In this document: positions 32,615-42,129 of the stretch, one piece after another
How positions within the stretch are numbered: the first letter of the stretch is position 1
Layout: each line of letters begins with the position of its first letter
NCBI RefSeq assembly: GCF_003219795.1
Contig: NZ_QJVC01000002.1
Span: 292,097-356,096, forward strand
DNA length: 64,000 nt
Origin: Arthrobacter psychrolactophilus
Lineage (GTDB): Bacteria > Actinomycetota > Actinomycetes > Actinomycetales > Micrococcaceae
Reading direction: 5' to 3'
The notes under the pieces: model-generated
The model's input: the letters and a program-made list of their open reading frames with translations, nothing else
The model's database searches: none
What the model was told of the DNA's origin: nothing
Program-made: the position numbers and the translations under genes

Positions 32615-33628
32615 TTAGGCGTTGTAACCATTGGGGTTTTCGCGCTGCCAGCGCCAGTGGTCTTCACACATCTGAGCGAGGTTGCGGTGCGTCGACCAGC
32701 CCAGATCAGCCAAGGCCGAAGAAGGATCTGCATAACTCACGGCAGCATCACCGGGACGTCGCGGCGCAAATGCGAAGGGCACAGGCTTACCTGCGGCATC
32801 TCCGAAAGCCTGGATAACTTCCAACACGGAGGAGCCTTCCCCCGAGCCCAAGTTCCAGCGGAAGACGCCCGGGTGGCTGGGCAGATAATCCAGGGCAGCC
32901 AAATGGCCGGCGGCTAGGTCCATGACGTGGATGTAGTCGCGGACACCTGTTCCATCCGGCGTGGGGTAGTCATTGCCAAAGACCATGACCTTTTCACGGC
33001 GGCCAACGGCCACCTGGGCCACGAAAGGCAGAAGGTTGTTCGGCACGCCAGTAGGGTCTTCACCGATACGCCCGGACTCGTGGGCGCCGACAGGATTGAA
33101 GTAACGCAAGAGGGCTATGTGCCAACTGGAATCAGCCGCGCCCAGATCAGTCAGAATATCTTCGATCTGTTCCTTGGTTCGCCCGTAGGGGTTGGTTGCA
33201 TCCAGCGGCATCTTCTCAATGAGCGGGACTTCCTCGCTAGCGCCGTACACGGTGGCCGAGGAGCTAAAGACGAGCGTACGAACCCCATGCTTGTCCATAG
33301 AAGCCAGCAGATTCAGCGTGCCAACAATGTTGTTCTGGTAGTAGCGCAATGGCTGAGCAACAGACTCTCCCACGGCCTTGAGACCAGCAAAGTGGATCAC
33401 GGAGTCAAAGCCATTCGTTTCAAAGAGCCGATCGACCCCTGTCGCATCCAAGAGATCCAACTCAACAAAGTCAGGATGCTTGCCTGTTAGTTCTTCAACT
33501 CTGCGAAGTGATTCAGCGGAGGAGTTCGCCAAGTTATCCAAAACGACGACGTCGTGTCCGGCTTCCAATAGACAAAGAACCATATGTGAACCAATGTATC
33601 CGGCACCGCCGGTAACCAAAACCTTCAT
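32615..33628 (-). CDS. galE: UDP-glucose 4-epimerase
   Basis: Converts UDP-glucose and UDP-galactose; here it probably supplies UDP-galactopyranose for the mutase Glf at 62040 and so for galactofuranose polymer. ATG at 33628 gives MKVLVTGGAGYIGSHMVLCL with the NAD-binding GxxGxxG at once; upstream codons to 33649 look spurious. The catalytic SSSATVYG and YGRTK are present, as is IALLRYFNPVGAHESGRIGE typical of GalE. At 337 residues it is full length. It is a single-gene unit between a terminator and a divergent gene. Confidence 0.96.
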   Translation of the reverse strand: MKVLVTGGAGYIGSHMVLCLLEAGHDVVVLDNLANSSAESLRRVEELTGKHPDFVELDLLDATGVDRLFETNGFDSVIHFAGLKAVGESVAQPLRYYQNNIVGTLNLLASMDKHGVRTLVFSSSATVYGASEEVPLIEKMPLDATNPYGRTKEQIEDILTDLGAADSSWHIALLRYFNPVGAHESGRIGEDPTGVPNNLLPFVAQVAVGRREKVMVFGNDYPTPDGTGVRDYIHVMDLAAGHLAALDYLPSHPGVFRWNLGSGEGSSVLEVIQAFGDAAGKPVPFAFAPRRPGDAAVSYADPSSALADLGWSTHRNLAQMCEDHWRWQRENPNGYNA

Positions 33629-33820
33629 ACAACCCAGCATATATGCCATGACGTCTGAGGCCCGCTATTGGGTGCAAAGCCGCACTCTAGCCCCAGTGGC
33701 CACTCCTGTAACCCCGTTGTAAGCTGTCAATGGAAGCATGTGAAATACCCTTTCACTGGCCATCGTGTCTCTGTCCCGATGCGCACCACCGCCTACGCAA
33801 AAGCTCCGGAGCTCTTCACA

Positions 33821-36800
33821 ATGGTTACTGTCCGGCCACTCTCCCCCTATGCCAATACCAGAGCGCGGCTACAAACTGCCCTGGCTGTCGCCGGAACAGG
33901 ACTGCTTGCCTTGTCCCTGACAGCCGTGCTGGGTATCAGCTCGGCCATCGCCGCACCTACGTCTCCCGAGACTCCGAAAGCAACCGTGCAATTCACGGAA
34001 CTTGCCATGTCAGTCGAGACCACCTCGCCGGAGACAGCCACCCAGAGCCCGGGCCTCGAAGACTCCCCTGAGACTGCTGACACCACTTTGCCAGCCGACG
34101 TCGAACAAAGTTCAGCAGCTCCCGAGCCAGCCGTCAGTGTCGAAAGTCCGGCCGACGTTGCTACCTTTGGGGCCTATATGGGCATTGGCCTGGCCAAAGA
34201 GATTCCCAGCGAGGAACAGCTTCTACGGGGTACGCAGGCTGCGTCTCCGCTGTCTGCCTCGGCGGCCAATCCCTTGGCTAGCGCGACCCCGCCCGGCATC
34301 CTTGGGATGGATGTCAGCGGTTGGCAGGCCGACAGTGCTACACACTCAGTCAGCCAAGTGAATTGGACCGAACAATGGCGTCTGGGAGCGCGATTCGTTT
34401 ACGCCAAAGTCTCGGAAGGAACCTCATTCAAGGACGCGTCCTTCTCATCTCATACAACGGGCGCCGCCAAGGTCGGCATGCTGCGTGGTGGCTACCATTT
34501 CGCCTTGCCTAACCAATCCGACGCCGTCACTCAAGCAAATTACTTCGTCACGAATGGCGGTGGCTGGAGTGCGAACACAAAGACTCTGCCGCCACTGCTA
34601 GACATCGAGAATAATCCATATGGAGCCAATTGCTACGGTCTCAGCGCGTCGGCCATGGTTTCCTGGATCAGTAGTTTTTCCAAGCGTGTTCAGGCACTGA
34701 CGGGCCGGCTCCCCATGATCTACACAAACTATTACTGGTGGCAGGATTGCACAGGAAATTCCACGGCTTTCGCTAACCAGCCTCTGCATATTGCTGCCTA
34801 TGGAACCAATAGTCCTTGGACACCGGGTGGTTGGAAGAATTACAGCGTATGGCAGTACAGCGATTCAGGCCCTTTTGCGGGCGATTCCAATACATGGAAT
34901 GGCACTCAGTCAAGTCTCGAAGCATTCGCGGCGAAGGCCGAGGCTCCCACGGTGACACCTCCGGCCCCCGCACCCGTAAGTCAACCCTCGATCACCTCGG
35001 CAGCCGATCTTGTAGCAGCCGACTCTACTGGAGTTCTATGGCAGTATCCAGGCACCGGGTCGGGTGGATTTGGAACACGCAAACAGATCGGCAAAGGCTG
35101 GACGGGCATGCGTTCCATCACCGTCATCGATTGGAATTCCGACGGCGTCCTTGACTTACTAGCGCAACGAACCTCAGGTTCACTTGCCTACTACAAGGGA
35201 CTAGCAGGAGGAGGATTCGCAGCTGGACAACAGCTCGCAGAATCGGGCTGGGCCAGCTATCACATGGTCGTTGGATACTGGATTAATTCCAGTAAGTACC
35301 CCCAGATCCTCACGCGTGGCAGCAACGGGGACATTGTTATGTGGGGTAACCCCTCGGGAAATTCTTTAGGCACCTCCACCCGGCTTACTCAAGGCTGGAA
35401 CAATATCAATCTCACCATGGTGGACTTTGACGGAGATGGGAATCAGGACCTTCTCGCGCAGTATCCGGACGGTACATTGAGACTGGCTCGTTCAAATGGA
35501 TATGGGGCTTTCATCAATGAGGGCCGCAAAGTCATTGGCTCCGGATGGAATGCCTTCACCAGCATCTCCGTCTACAGCGATTTCAACTATTCAGGTTCGC
35601 TAGGACTCATCCGCAGAAACGTCTCCGGTGCCATCAATTACGTTTCCGTCCCAGGAAACTCTGCCTTTGCTTCTGCAACGTCGATTGGATCTGGGTGGGG
35701 ATCATTCCTCATCGCTGGTGGCGAAGACATCAACCTGATTCAGCCTCCGCTGGCTCCCCCAGCACCCAAGGCTGTTCCTGGCAACAGCAAGGCAACTATC
35801 ACAGTCACCAAGAACGCCCAAGGCTCTGCAGCCACCAGCGTTACCCTCACGTCATCGCCCGGAAGCGCCAGCTGCATAGTCACATCAGCTGCCGGCAGCT
35901 GTACCGTGACGGGGCTCAGCAACGGAATCTCATATTCTTTTAAGGCGGTCGCTAAGAATACGGCTGGGGTGTCACCGGCATCTGCCACAAGCTCGGCGGT
36001 TGTTCCGTTCGTGCCTGTCTCGCGCATCGCAGGGGCTGATCGGTATGCCACCTCGGCAGCGATTTCCAAAGCTACCTATGCCACCGGCATCAGCACCGTC
36101 TACATAGCCAGCGGCATCGACTACCCCGACGCACTCTCCGGAGCCGCAGCAGCAGGAAAACTTGGCGCACCAGTCCTACTCGCCACGACAGCTGGACTAC
36201 CAGCCGCCACACGCACCGAACTCGCACGCCTCAAACCCAAGAAAATCATCATCCTCGGCGGCACCGGAGCACTCAGCAGCACCGTGCAATCTCAACTCGC
36301 GCAGTACACCGGCACCGTCACCCGCATCGCGGGCGACGACAGGTACGCCACCTCGGCAGCGATATCGAAAGCCAGCTACGCCACCGGCATCAGCACCGTC
36401 TACATAGCCAGCGGCATCGACTACCCCGACGCACTCTCCGGAGCCGCAGCAGCAGGAAAACTTGGCGCACCAGTCCTACTCGCCACGACAGCTGGACTAC
36501 CAGCCGCCACACGCACCGAACTCGCACGCCTCAAACCCAAGAAAATCATCATCCTCGGCGGCACCGGAGCACTCAGCAGCACCGTGCAATCTCAACTCGC
36601 GCAGTACACCGGCACCGTCACCCGCATCGCGGGCGACGACAGGTACGCCACCTCGGCAGCGATATCGAAAGCCAGCTACGCCACCGGCATCAGCACCGTC
36701 TACATAGCCAGCGGCATCGACTACCCCGACGCACTCTCCGGAGCCGCAGCAGCAGGAAAACTTGGCGCACCAGTCCTACTCGCCACGACAGCTGGACTAC

Positions 36801-36916
36801 CAGCCGCCACACGCACCGAACTCGCACGCCTCAAACCCAAGAAAATCATCATCCTCGGCGGCACTGGAGCACTCAGCAGCACCGTGCAATCTCAACTCGC
36901 GCAGTATGTGCCTTAG
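33821..36916 (+). CDS. Secreted GH25 lysozyme with FG-GAP-like and CWB2 repeats
   Basis: A cell-wall-bound muramidase-like protein. ATG at 33821 (MVTVRPLSPYANTRARLQTA) with GGAG nine bases upstream is preferred; the frame is open to 33668. From this start, residues of about 14-45 are a signal peptide ending SSAIAAP. A Thr/Pro/Glu-rich linker follows. The GH25 domain begins ILGMDVSGWQAD and has YAKVSEGTSFKD, GYHF and the catalytic DIEN. Next come about four FG-GAP/VCBS-like blades (VIDWNSDGVLDLLAQ, DFDGDGNQDLLAQYPDGTL) and an Fn3-like segment (GNSKATITVTKNAQG). Last are three CWB2 repeats (RIAGADRYATSAAISK ... LARLKPKKIIILGGTGALSS) that bind cell wall. The stop shares bases with the stop of the next, convergent gene. 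Confidence 0.93.
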   Translation: MVTVRPLSPYANTRARLQTALAVAGTGLLALSLTAVLGISSAIAAPTSPETPKATVQFTELAMSVETTSPETATQSPGLEDSPETADTTLPADVEQSSAAPEPAVSVESPADVATFGAYMGIGLAKEIPSEEQLLRGTQAASPLSASAANPLASATPPGILGMDVSGWQADSATHSVSQVNWTEQWRLGARFVYAKVSEGTSFKDASFSSHTTGAAKVGMLRGGYHFALPNQSDAVTQANYFVTNGGGWSANTKTLPPLLDIENNPYGANCYGLSASAMVSWISSFSKRVQALTGRLPMIYTNYYWWQDCTGNSTAFANQPLHIAAYGTNSPWTPGGWKNYSVWQYSDSGPFAGDSNTWNGTQSSLEAFAAKAEAPTVTPPAPAPVSQPSITSAADLVAADSTGVLWQYPGTGSGGFGTRKQIGKGWTGMRSITVIDWNSDGVLDLLAQRTSGSLAYYKGLAGGGFAAGQQLAESGWASYHMVVGYWINSSKYPQILTRGSNGDIVMWGNPSGNSLGTSTRLTQGWNNINLTMVDFDGDGNQDLLAQYPDGTLRLARSNGYGAFINEGRKVIGSGWNAFTSISVYSDFNYSGSLGLIRRNVSGAINYVSVPGNSAFASATSIGSGWGSFLIAGGEDINLIQPPLAPPAPKAVPGNSKATITVTKNAQGSAATSVTLTSSPGSASCIVTSAAGSCTVTGLSNGISYSFKAVAKNTAGVSPASATSSAVVPFVPVSRIAGADRYATSAAISKATYATGISTVYIASGIDYPDALSGAAAAGKLGAPVLLATTAGLPAATRTELARLKPKKIIILGGTGALSSTVQSQLAQYTGTVTRIAGDDRYATSAAISKASYATGISTVYIASGIDYPDALSGAAAAGKLGAPVLLATTAGLPAATRTELARLKPKKIIILGGTGALSSTVQSQLAQYTGTVTRIAGDDRYATSAAISKASYATGISTVYIASGIDYPDALSGAAAAGKLGAPVLLATTAGLPAATRTELARLKPKKIIILGGTGALSSTVQSQLAQYVP
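36023..36912 (+). repeat. Three near-identical 300-bp tandem repeats (CWB2 domains)
   Basis: Units start at 36023, 36323 and 36623, each with CGCATCGC. Units 2 and 3 are identical over nearly their full length; unit 1 differs only in its first roughly 60 bases. Each encodes one 100-residue CWB2 domain. Such identity implies recent duplication or active gene conversion, and the copy number may vary between strains or be collapsed in short-read assemblies. Confidence 0.97.
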
Positions 36917-38046
36917 TTGGCGCGGTTAGCGATCCGTGCGATGGCTTCTTGCCAGACCACGACCTGAGATTCGGCAGAAAGTGGCCTAGCCGCGCGGTCG
37001 GCAGCTTCCTTCCATCCTGAAATGATTTCCGGTGTTAGCGACACAAGTGTCTTTCGCAAGGACTCAGCCGAGAAGTCTTCCGTGATTGCGCCTAGGCCGT
37101 GTTCCTTAACAAGTCCCACCATGGCCGGGGAAGGACCTACGATCAGGGCAATACGGGCCTGCACCGCTTCGAAGAACTTATTCGGCAAGGCATTCTTCAA
37201 GTTAAAGTTCGTGGGTGGCAGGAACACCACCGAGACGTCGTATTCACTCAAGGTAGCGACCAGCTCCTTGTACGGCACCGGATCCCGGAACTTGATCGAG
37301 GGAACCGAGGCCGCTTGTGCTTTCAGCTCGGCGACATAGTCAGGTTCATTCGGCATGACGATCATGTCCAGGGTCAACCACTCCGGGACATCCTTCATGG
37401 CTTCAATGAAGTTCTCCAGCTTGCGGTACCGCTGTCCGGCGGCGCTGTGGATCAGTCGTACTGTATCACCGACGGGCTTGACCGTGCCTTCAGCGTAGGG
37501 TGCCGCGTTGGTCACCACGCCTGTGGGCGTTCCGTAGTCTTTGAAATACTCATCGGCAATCCCCTGCGACACTGATGTCACGGAAGCGGCGGAGGCTAGG
37601 TAACGCTTGCACAGCCACCTCATGAAGGGCGCAATGAACAAACGCCACTTCAGGTTGTCTTCTTTTTCCCTCGGGGCAAACTCGTGCAGATCAGAGTGCA
37701 CACCCGATTTCGCATTGAGTTCAAGCGCCAGCGGCAAGGTGTTCAGATCGTTGGCCAAAATGATGTCGAATTTGCCCTTGGGCAGGATGGCCCTCGCCGA
37801 CTGCACGGCAGGCAGGCCGTCATAAACTTTTTGGTATTGACGACTGATCAGCCCGACCTTGTCCGATGGCCAACCCCGAGAGTCGTCTGGCAAAGCATAG
37901 TGCTCGTCGACGCCATCAGGTGCGGCACCATAGGCGCAGGTGGCAATTCGGTATTTATCCTTGAACAATTCAACCTGCTTGAGCACACGCGGATCGGACC
38001 GAATGGGCGAAAAAGTAAGGATAAGCAAAGAGGGAAGTTCAGTCAT
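36913..38046 (-). CDS. Glycosyltransferase, GT4-like
   Basis: A GT-B fold transferase of 377 residues. The N-terminal domain opens LLILTFSPIRSDPRVLKQVE, a form common in actinobacterial GT4 enzymes, with ILANDLNTLPLALEL and a membrane-associated helix (RWRLFIAPFMRWL-like). The donor domain holds LIHSAAGQRYRKLENFIEAM, DVSVVFLPPTNFNLKNALPN and KFFEAVQARIALIVGPSPAM, the usual nucleotide-sugar site. Donor and acceptor are unknown. Its stop overlaps that of the convergent GH25 gene. It heads a minus-strand group of polysaccharide genes. Confidence 0.88.
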   Translation of the reverse strand: MTELPSLLILTFSPIRSDPRVLKQVELFKDKYRIATCAYGAAPDGVDEHYALPDDSRGWPSDKVGLISRQYQKVYDGLPAVQSARAILPKGKFDIILANDLNTLPLALELNAKSGVHSDLHEFAPREKEDNLKWRLFIAPFMRWLCKRYLASAASVTSVSQGIADEYFKDYGTPTGVVTNAAPYAEGTVKPVGDTVRLIHSAAGQRYRKLENFIEAMKDVPEWLTLDMIVMPNEPDYVAELKAQAASVPSIKFRDPVPYKELVATLSEYDVSVVFLPPTNFNLKNALPNKFFEAVQARIALIVGPSPAMVGLVKEHGLGAITEDFSAESLRKTLVSLTPEIISGWKEAADRAARPLSAESQVVVWQEAIARIANRAN

Positions 38047-38102
38047 GCTTCCATTATCGCCGATCAGCTGGCGCTCATTGACAAGTGAACCCGCCCTACC
38101 GC

Positions 38103-39158
38103 CTAAAAAACACGACGTAGAAGTGGCACCTTCAGAGCAATCAAGGACACGAGGAAGCTGCCCAGCAACGTCACGATGTAGGCCACGGCAATGGCTGGGA
38201 ACGAGTCAGCGGCGAGGACCGCGGGCACATTGAGTCTGATGGTCTCGAAGATCACCAGATGCACTAAAAATACGCCAAATGATGCATTTGATAAGGAGAC
38301 CAGAACAGTCCCCGCCCGGTCCGGGACTTTGATGAACTTAGAGACTGAAAGCCCGACGACGAAGACTCCTATCGCCATCGCCGCGACTCCCGCCCCCAAA
38401 TAAGAAATCGAGAACAATCTATCGGCCCAGGGGAAAACACCCCGATGCCCAAAGTGCCAAATAGTAAAGACTATAAGAGCGGCCGTCACGATGGACACCG
38501 CGATGAGAGCTATTCCCCTCAGCCGAACACTGCGCAGGGCATATCCGGCAACGAAATACCCGACAAAGGGAATCCAATAGGTGAAAATATTCGTCGAGAT
38601 CGGCCGGGAGACCTCAAAGTAGCCAAGGATTCCCGGCGCCATGTAGGCCAGCACGGTTGCAGCAAGAAACACGCCAGCAGTGACCAGGACGCGTCGTTGT
38701 GAAGCCTCAGCAAAGAAGGTCGCCAGGATTGGCGTAATGGCATAGAGCCCCACGATCAGCCACAGGAAATAGAGCTGTGTGAAAACGGAACCGTCATAGA
38801 TCAGCTGCAATACTCGAGCCCCGGAGAGTTCCTCATGCCGCATCCAGATCCGTACACCAATCAAGTACACGGCGTTCCATATAATGAGGGCCGGCACCAG
38901 ACGAGAGGCCCTCTTGCCATAGAAATTCATGGGTGCGGAAATGGCTTGCCGTGATCCGAGAAGAAGGGCGCCTGAGATCATAACGAAAACCGGGACGACC
39001 CAAATAAAACCAATATCGATGGCAACGGCAGCCCACCAACCGCGGCCTTCTTTAGCCTCGGATCCAACACGGAGACCAAAAACGTGAATGGCCACAACAC
39101 CGCAGATGCTAATTATCCGCAGCATATCGAGACCGTAGTCGCGGAAGGTCTTGTTCAT
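38103..39158 (-). CDS. Acyltransferase family 3 membrane protein
   Basis: 351 residues with about ten membrane helices and no SGNH part, unlike the two larger acyltransferases of this window. The N terminus YGLDMLRIISICGVVAIHVF carries the conserved R-x-x-x-x-x-x-V-x-x-H of the family, and YFLWLIVGLYAITPILATFF and SFGVFLVHLVIFE are typical of the OatA/WecH group. It probably O-acetylates a surface sugar. Its start overlaps the DUF2304 stop by four bases, linking it to the GT2 gene upstream. Confidence 0.9.
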   Translation of the reverse strand: MNKTFRDYGLDMLRIISICGVVAIHVFGLRVGSEAKEGRGWWAAVAIDIGFIWVVPVFVMISGALLLGSRQAISAPMNFYGKRASRLVPALIIWNAVYLIGVRIWMRHEELSGARVLQLIYDGSVFTQLYFLWLIVGLYAITPILATFFAEASQRRVLVTAGVFLAATVLAYMAPGILGYFEVSRPISTNIFTYWIPFVGYFVAGYALRSVRLRGIALIAVSIVTAALIVFTIWHFGHRGVFPWADRLFSISYLGAGVAAMAIGVFVVGLSVSKFIKVPDRAGTVLVSLSNASFGVFLVHLVIFETIRLNVPAVLAADSFPAIAVAYIVTLLGSFLVSLIALKVPLLRRVF

Positions 39159-39571
39159 TCCTTGGTAGCTTTACCCTGTTCTGGGATCTGGACACCATTT
39201 CCGGATTCAATCGCCAGGGCGAAGGCCTGGGGAGAGTCCGTCCGGTTGACCTCATCTAGGGCAATCCGGCGTGACAGCTTGGTCGCGGTGGTTTCCATGT
39301 GACGGAAGCGCTGGTACGTCGTCGCCATGAATACCAGGAAACTGACGATCAGCCCGTACAAGACCAGGTCAGTGCCACGACCGATACCAAAGAAACGCGC
39401 CAGCTGCGACAACAAGCCCGGGAAGAAGATCGACAATGCTGCAACACAGGCAAACAGCACCAACATGATGCGTCGAATGGCCAAATGCCGCGCATTCGAT
39501 CCGCCGCGCATGAGCGCCAACGACACGATGATGACGGCAAGAACAAGAACAATCTGAACAACTATTTGCAC
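39155..39571 (-). CDS. DUF2304 membrane protein
   Basis: 138 residues with three hydrophobic helices: VVQIVLVLAVIIVSLALMRG, IMLVLFACVAALSIFFPGLL and DLVLYGLIVSFLVFMATTYQ. A polar cytoplasmic helix with HMETTATKLSRRIALDE follows. This matches the DUF2304 family, which usually stands beside a dolichol-phosphate-mannose-synthase-like GT2 gene and is thought to act with it in lipid-linked sugar supply. That partner is five bases upstream here. The start of the downstream acyltransferase overlaps its stop. Confidence 0.9.
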   Translation of the reverse strand: MQIVVQIVLVLAVIIVSLALMRGGSNARHLAIRRIMLVLFACVAALSIFFPGLLSQLARFFGIGRGTDLVLYGLIVSFLVFMATTYQRFRHMETTATKLSRRIALDEVNRTDSPQAFALAIESGNGVQIPEQGKATKE

Positions 39572-39575
39572 AATG

Positions 39576-40241
39576 TCACCTAAACAAAAGGTCAGCGAGG
39601 ATGTTGACCGAATTCAGCAAGGACTGCCCCTTGGCCTTGGAATAATCGGTGTAGATAATTTCCACGGGCTGCTCCACCCATTTTGGTTTCATTTCAGCGA
39701 TCTGATGAACGAGCTCCGAGGCATGTGCCATACGGTTCTGTGTCAGATGAATGCCACGGGCCACCTTGGGGCTGAACGCCCTGAGACCGTTATGGGCATC
39801 GGTGAGGGCCATCCCGGTGGCCAGGCGCGACTGCACGGCAGCGGTGCGGAGCACCAGCCGCTTGGCCGGTGATATCTTCGTGCGTTTGTCGAGGAAGCGC
39901 GAGCCCAGAACAATTTCGGCTTCACCGGACTTGATACGCTCGGCCATCAGCTGCGCATCGATGACGCGGTGTTGTCCGTCAGCGTCAAAAGTAATGATGC
40001 AATCTAGCTCAGGATCACCAAGTGCATACTCAATTCCGGTCTGCAGCGAGGCACCTTGGCCAAGGTTGACAGGATGCTGCACAACCACGGCTCCTGCCGC
40101 ACGTGCTACTTCTTGGGAACCATCTGTGCTGCCGTCGTCAACACAGACAACGTAAGGAAATACCTCTCGCAGCCCAGTGATGACGGTGCCAACAACTGAC
40201 GCCTCGTTATACATAGGGATGACTATCCAGGTTCGACTCAC
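39576..40241 (-). CDS. GT2 polyprenyl-phosphate glycosyltransferase (DPM-like)
   Basis: 221-residue soluble GT-A enzyme that probably transfers a sugar from a nucleotide donor to a polyprenyl phosphate. The motifs are VVIPMYNEASVVG (here TWIVIPMYNEASVV), CVDDGSTDGSQEVA, NLGQGASLQTGIEYAL and TFDADGQH with the metal-binding DxD. LTDAHNGLRAFSPKVA and the ending KGQSLLNSVNILADL are also typical. The DUF2304 protein downstream is its usual membrane partner. The sugar is not predictable from sequence alone. Confidence 0.93.
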   Translation of the reverse strand: MSRTWIVIPMYNEASVVGTVITGLREVFPYVVCVDDGSTDGSQEVARAAGAVVVQHPVNLGQGASLQTGIEYALGDPELDCIITFDADGQHRVIDAQLMAERIKSGEAEIVLGSRFLDKRTKISPAKRLVLRTAAVQSRLATGMALTDAHNGLRAFSPKVARGIHLTQNRMAHASELVHQIAEMKPKWVEQPVEIIYTDYSKAKGQSLLNSVNILADLLFR

Positions 40242-40287
40242 CGCACAAGTATCCCACAGCGGCGACAGGCCAGAGAATCAGCCATGC

Positions 40288-40779
40288 TCAGGCACTCGTC
40301 AATACTTTTATGGCGTGCACCATGGCAATGGGCCCGTGGACCAGATGAGCTCCTGTTTGCTTGCGCAGGCCCCAGACGGATCGAATGGCGCTGGGGTCGG
40401 CCGAAACCACCACGGCCGAGCTTCGAAGTTGCGCCATGAGGGACTTGTTATTGATGAGACTTCTCGCGACGCGGCGTGATTCAAGGTTGTCCTGCAACAA
40501 CCGGCCAAGAATTCCGACGGGGCCAGGCTTCCCAGCAAGAAGGGCGCAGACGGACGCCGCTTTTCCTTGTTGCGCTGCACTCAGAGATGCCAAAGTAGTA
40601 TCAGATTCATCTACCTGAATGTGCTCCGAACCATCACTGACATGGACGATTGTGAGGGCGAGGGTCCAGGCAGAGCTATCGATGACCCCGCGGGCGCGGC
40701 TGCAAAGATCGTTGAAGACCGCTTCCGGATGCTGCGTCTGACCGGCAACGATGCTGATATTGAGTATTTTTGGCGCCAT
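40288..40779 (-). CDS. Unknown 163-residue protein of the glycan locus
   Basis: I do not recognise a family. It begins APKILNISIVAGQTQHPEAV, with a strand-helix start similar to the first unit of a GT-A or Rossmann-like fold, and contains LALTIVHVSDGSEHIQVDES, KPGPVGILGRLLQDNLESRR and SSAVVVSADPSAIRSVWGLR. The alternation of strands and helices fits a small alpha/beta protein. Its start overlaps the stop of the glycosyltransferase at 40779 (TAATG), so the two are co-translated and probably functionally linked. It may be a non-catalytic partner or a truncated transferase. Confidence 0.7.
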   Translation of the reverse strand: MAPKILNISIVAGQTQHPEAVFNDLCSRARGVIDSSAWTLALTIVHVSDGSEHIQVDESDTTLASLSAAQQGKAASVCALLAGKPGPVGILGRLLQDNLESRRVARSLINNKSLMAQLRSSAVVVSADPSAIRSVWGLRKQTGAHLVHGPIAMVHAIKVLTSA

Positions 40780-42125
40780 TATGACTCATCCTTAACGACA
40801 GACTTTTCCGCGTGTCCACCAGCTTTTTTACCCACGATCGCGCGCAGTTCAGAGATGACTGGTTCCAGAATCGTTGTTCGGTCGAACTGCTGACCGTATT
40901 CCCAAGCAGCAGTCCAGCGCTCATCGTCCGGACTCTTCAAAGCCTGTGCAGCCTCACGCAGGGCAGCGGCAATGCTTTCCTCGGACAAGTCTTTGGCCGG
41001 GAACCATAAGGGATAGTCTCGGAGGAGATCCGTTGCAGCGTTTCCTAAGTCATGGACGGAGACGATGGGAAGTCCGGTGGCGAGGTATTCCGCGGTTTTT
41101 CCACCCGTGACATATTTCCCGGTAGAGAGCAGCAGAATCAAGACATCGAGGCTGCTGTAGAAATTAGCCACCTCGCGTTTAGAGATGGCTCCCTCGTAAC
41201 TTAATCCGTCTCCTCGCGAGGAATCAAAGGCAGACAAGACCTCAGCTGGGGCAGCGCCCGAGGCGCTGAGCTTGCCTCGGAAGATGCCATCTGCTTTGTC
41301 ATTGGACTCGGTGCCAAAAGCTTTCTCCCACGCAGCAAAGAAGGGCTGCAATGGCATGTTGACGTACTGCAATGTACCCAGGTAGCCAAAACGAGGACGT
41401 TCAGTTGGCCGGATCACCGGTTGTGCATGGCCTGGCTGCGGGTCGAAGCCGTTAGCGACAACTCGCAACTTTTCCGTGGCAAATGGGTATCGCTGAGCGT
41501 ACTCGATGCGGATCTGTTCATTCACGAACCACACTTGTGCAGCATCGCGCAGATAGGCACTTTCAATCTTTCCCATCTCGGAATCCGCGGCGAAATCTTG
41601 GGCTCCCGTGATGGTGTTGAAAGCCCATGCATCCCGGTAGTCAAGGACAAAAGGAACGCCGGGAAGGGCCTGTGCCACACCGAAGGAAACATAGGGACTC
41701 GCCGATGCCATGACAAGATCCACAGGATGCTCGGCATGAACTTTTCGGGCCGCCGCAGAGGCTGGTTCAAGCCATGCAGCGTGAAAATCTTCCGGGAACC
41801 CTTTCCTCGTCCGGCGTCGGAAGAGTTCTTTCCAAAGGTATGGTGCCTCAACTCGCAGGCGAGAGTACCGCCGCAAATCACGACGCGCCGGCTCTTCAGC
41901 CCCGCCGTCGTCGACGTTGACTATACGGATCCGCGGATCGATCGACTTGACTAGGCCCTCATCGGTTCCTGAGATTTGGGACCACACGGTGGGGTCAACG
42001 GTAATGACCGTAACGTCCCAACCATCACGAGCAAAATCATTAGCCACCGCCGTGCACCGGTAAACAGAGGAGGCGGTACTCGGTGGGAAGGAAAAAGCAA
42101 CGTACAAAAGATGCGGACGGGTCAT
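40779..42125 (-). CDS. Glycosyltransferase, GT4-like
   Basis: 448 residues with a GT-B layout. The N-terminal domain starts PHLLYVAFSFPPSTASSVYR and carries VTVITVDPTVW and LVMASASPYVSFGVAQALPG. The middle has VPFVLDYRDAWAFNTITGAQ, and the donor domain has RVVANGFDPQPG, RFGYLGTLQYVNMPLQPFFA and KTAEYLATGLPIVSVHDLGN. FVLDYRDAW is seen in transferases that assemble capsules and exopolysaccharides. The acceptor is unknown. It lies four bases after the gene at 42130 and overlaps the small unknown gene downstream. Confidence 0.88.
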   Translation of the reverse strand: MTRPHLLYVAFSFPPSTASSVYRCTAVANDFARDGWDVTVITVDPTVWSQISGTDEGLVKSIDPRIRIVNVDDGGAEEPARRDLRRYSRLRVEAPYLWKELFRRRTRKGFPEDFHAAWLEPASAAARKVHAEHPVDLVMASASPYVSFGVAQALPGVPFVLDYRDAWAFNTITGAQDFAADSEMGKIESAYLRDAAQVWFVNEQIRIEYAQRYPFATEKLRVVANGFDPQPGHAQPVIRPTERPRFGYLGTLQYVNMPLQPFFAAWEKAFGTESNDKADGIFRGKLSASGAAPAEVLSAFDSSRGDGLSYEGAISKREVANFYSSLDVLILLLSTGKYVTGGKTAEYLATGLPIVSVHDLGNAATDLLRDYPLWFPAKDLSEESIAAALREAAQALKSPDDERWTAAWEYGQQFDRTTILEPVISELRAIVGKKAGGHAEKSVVKDES

Positions 42126-42129
42126 AACG

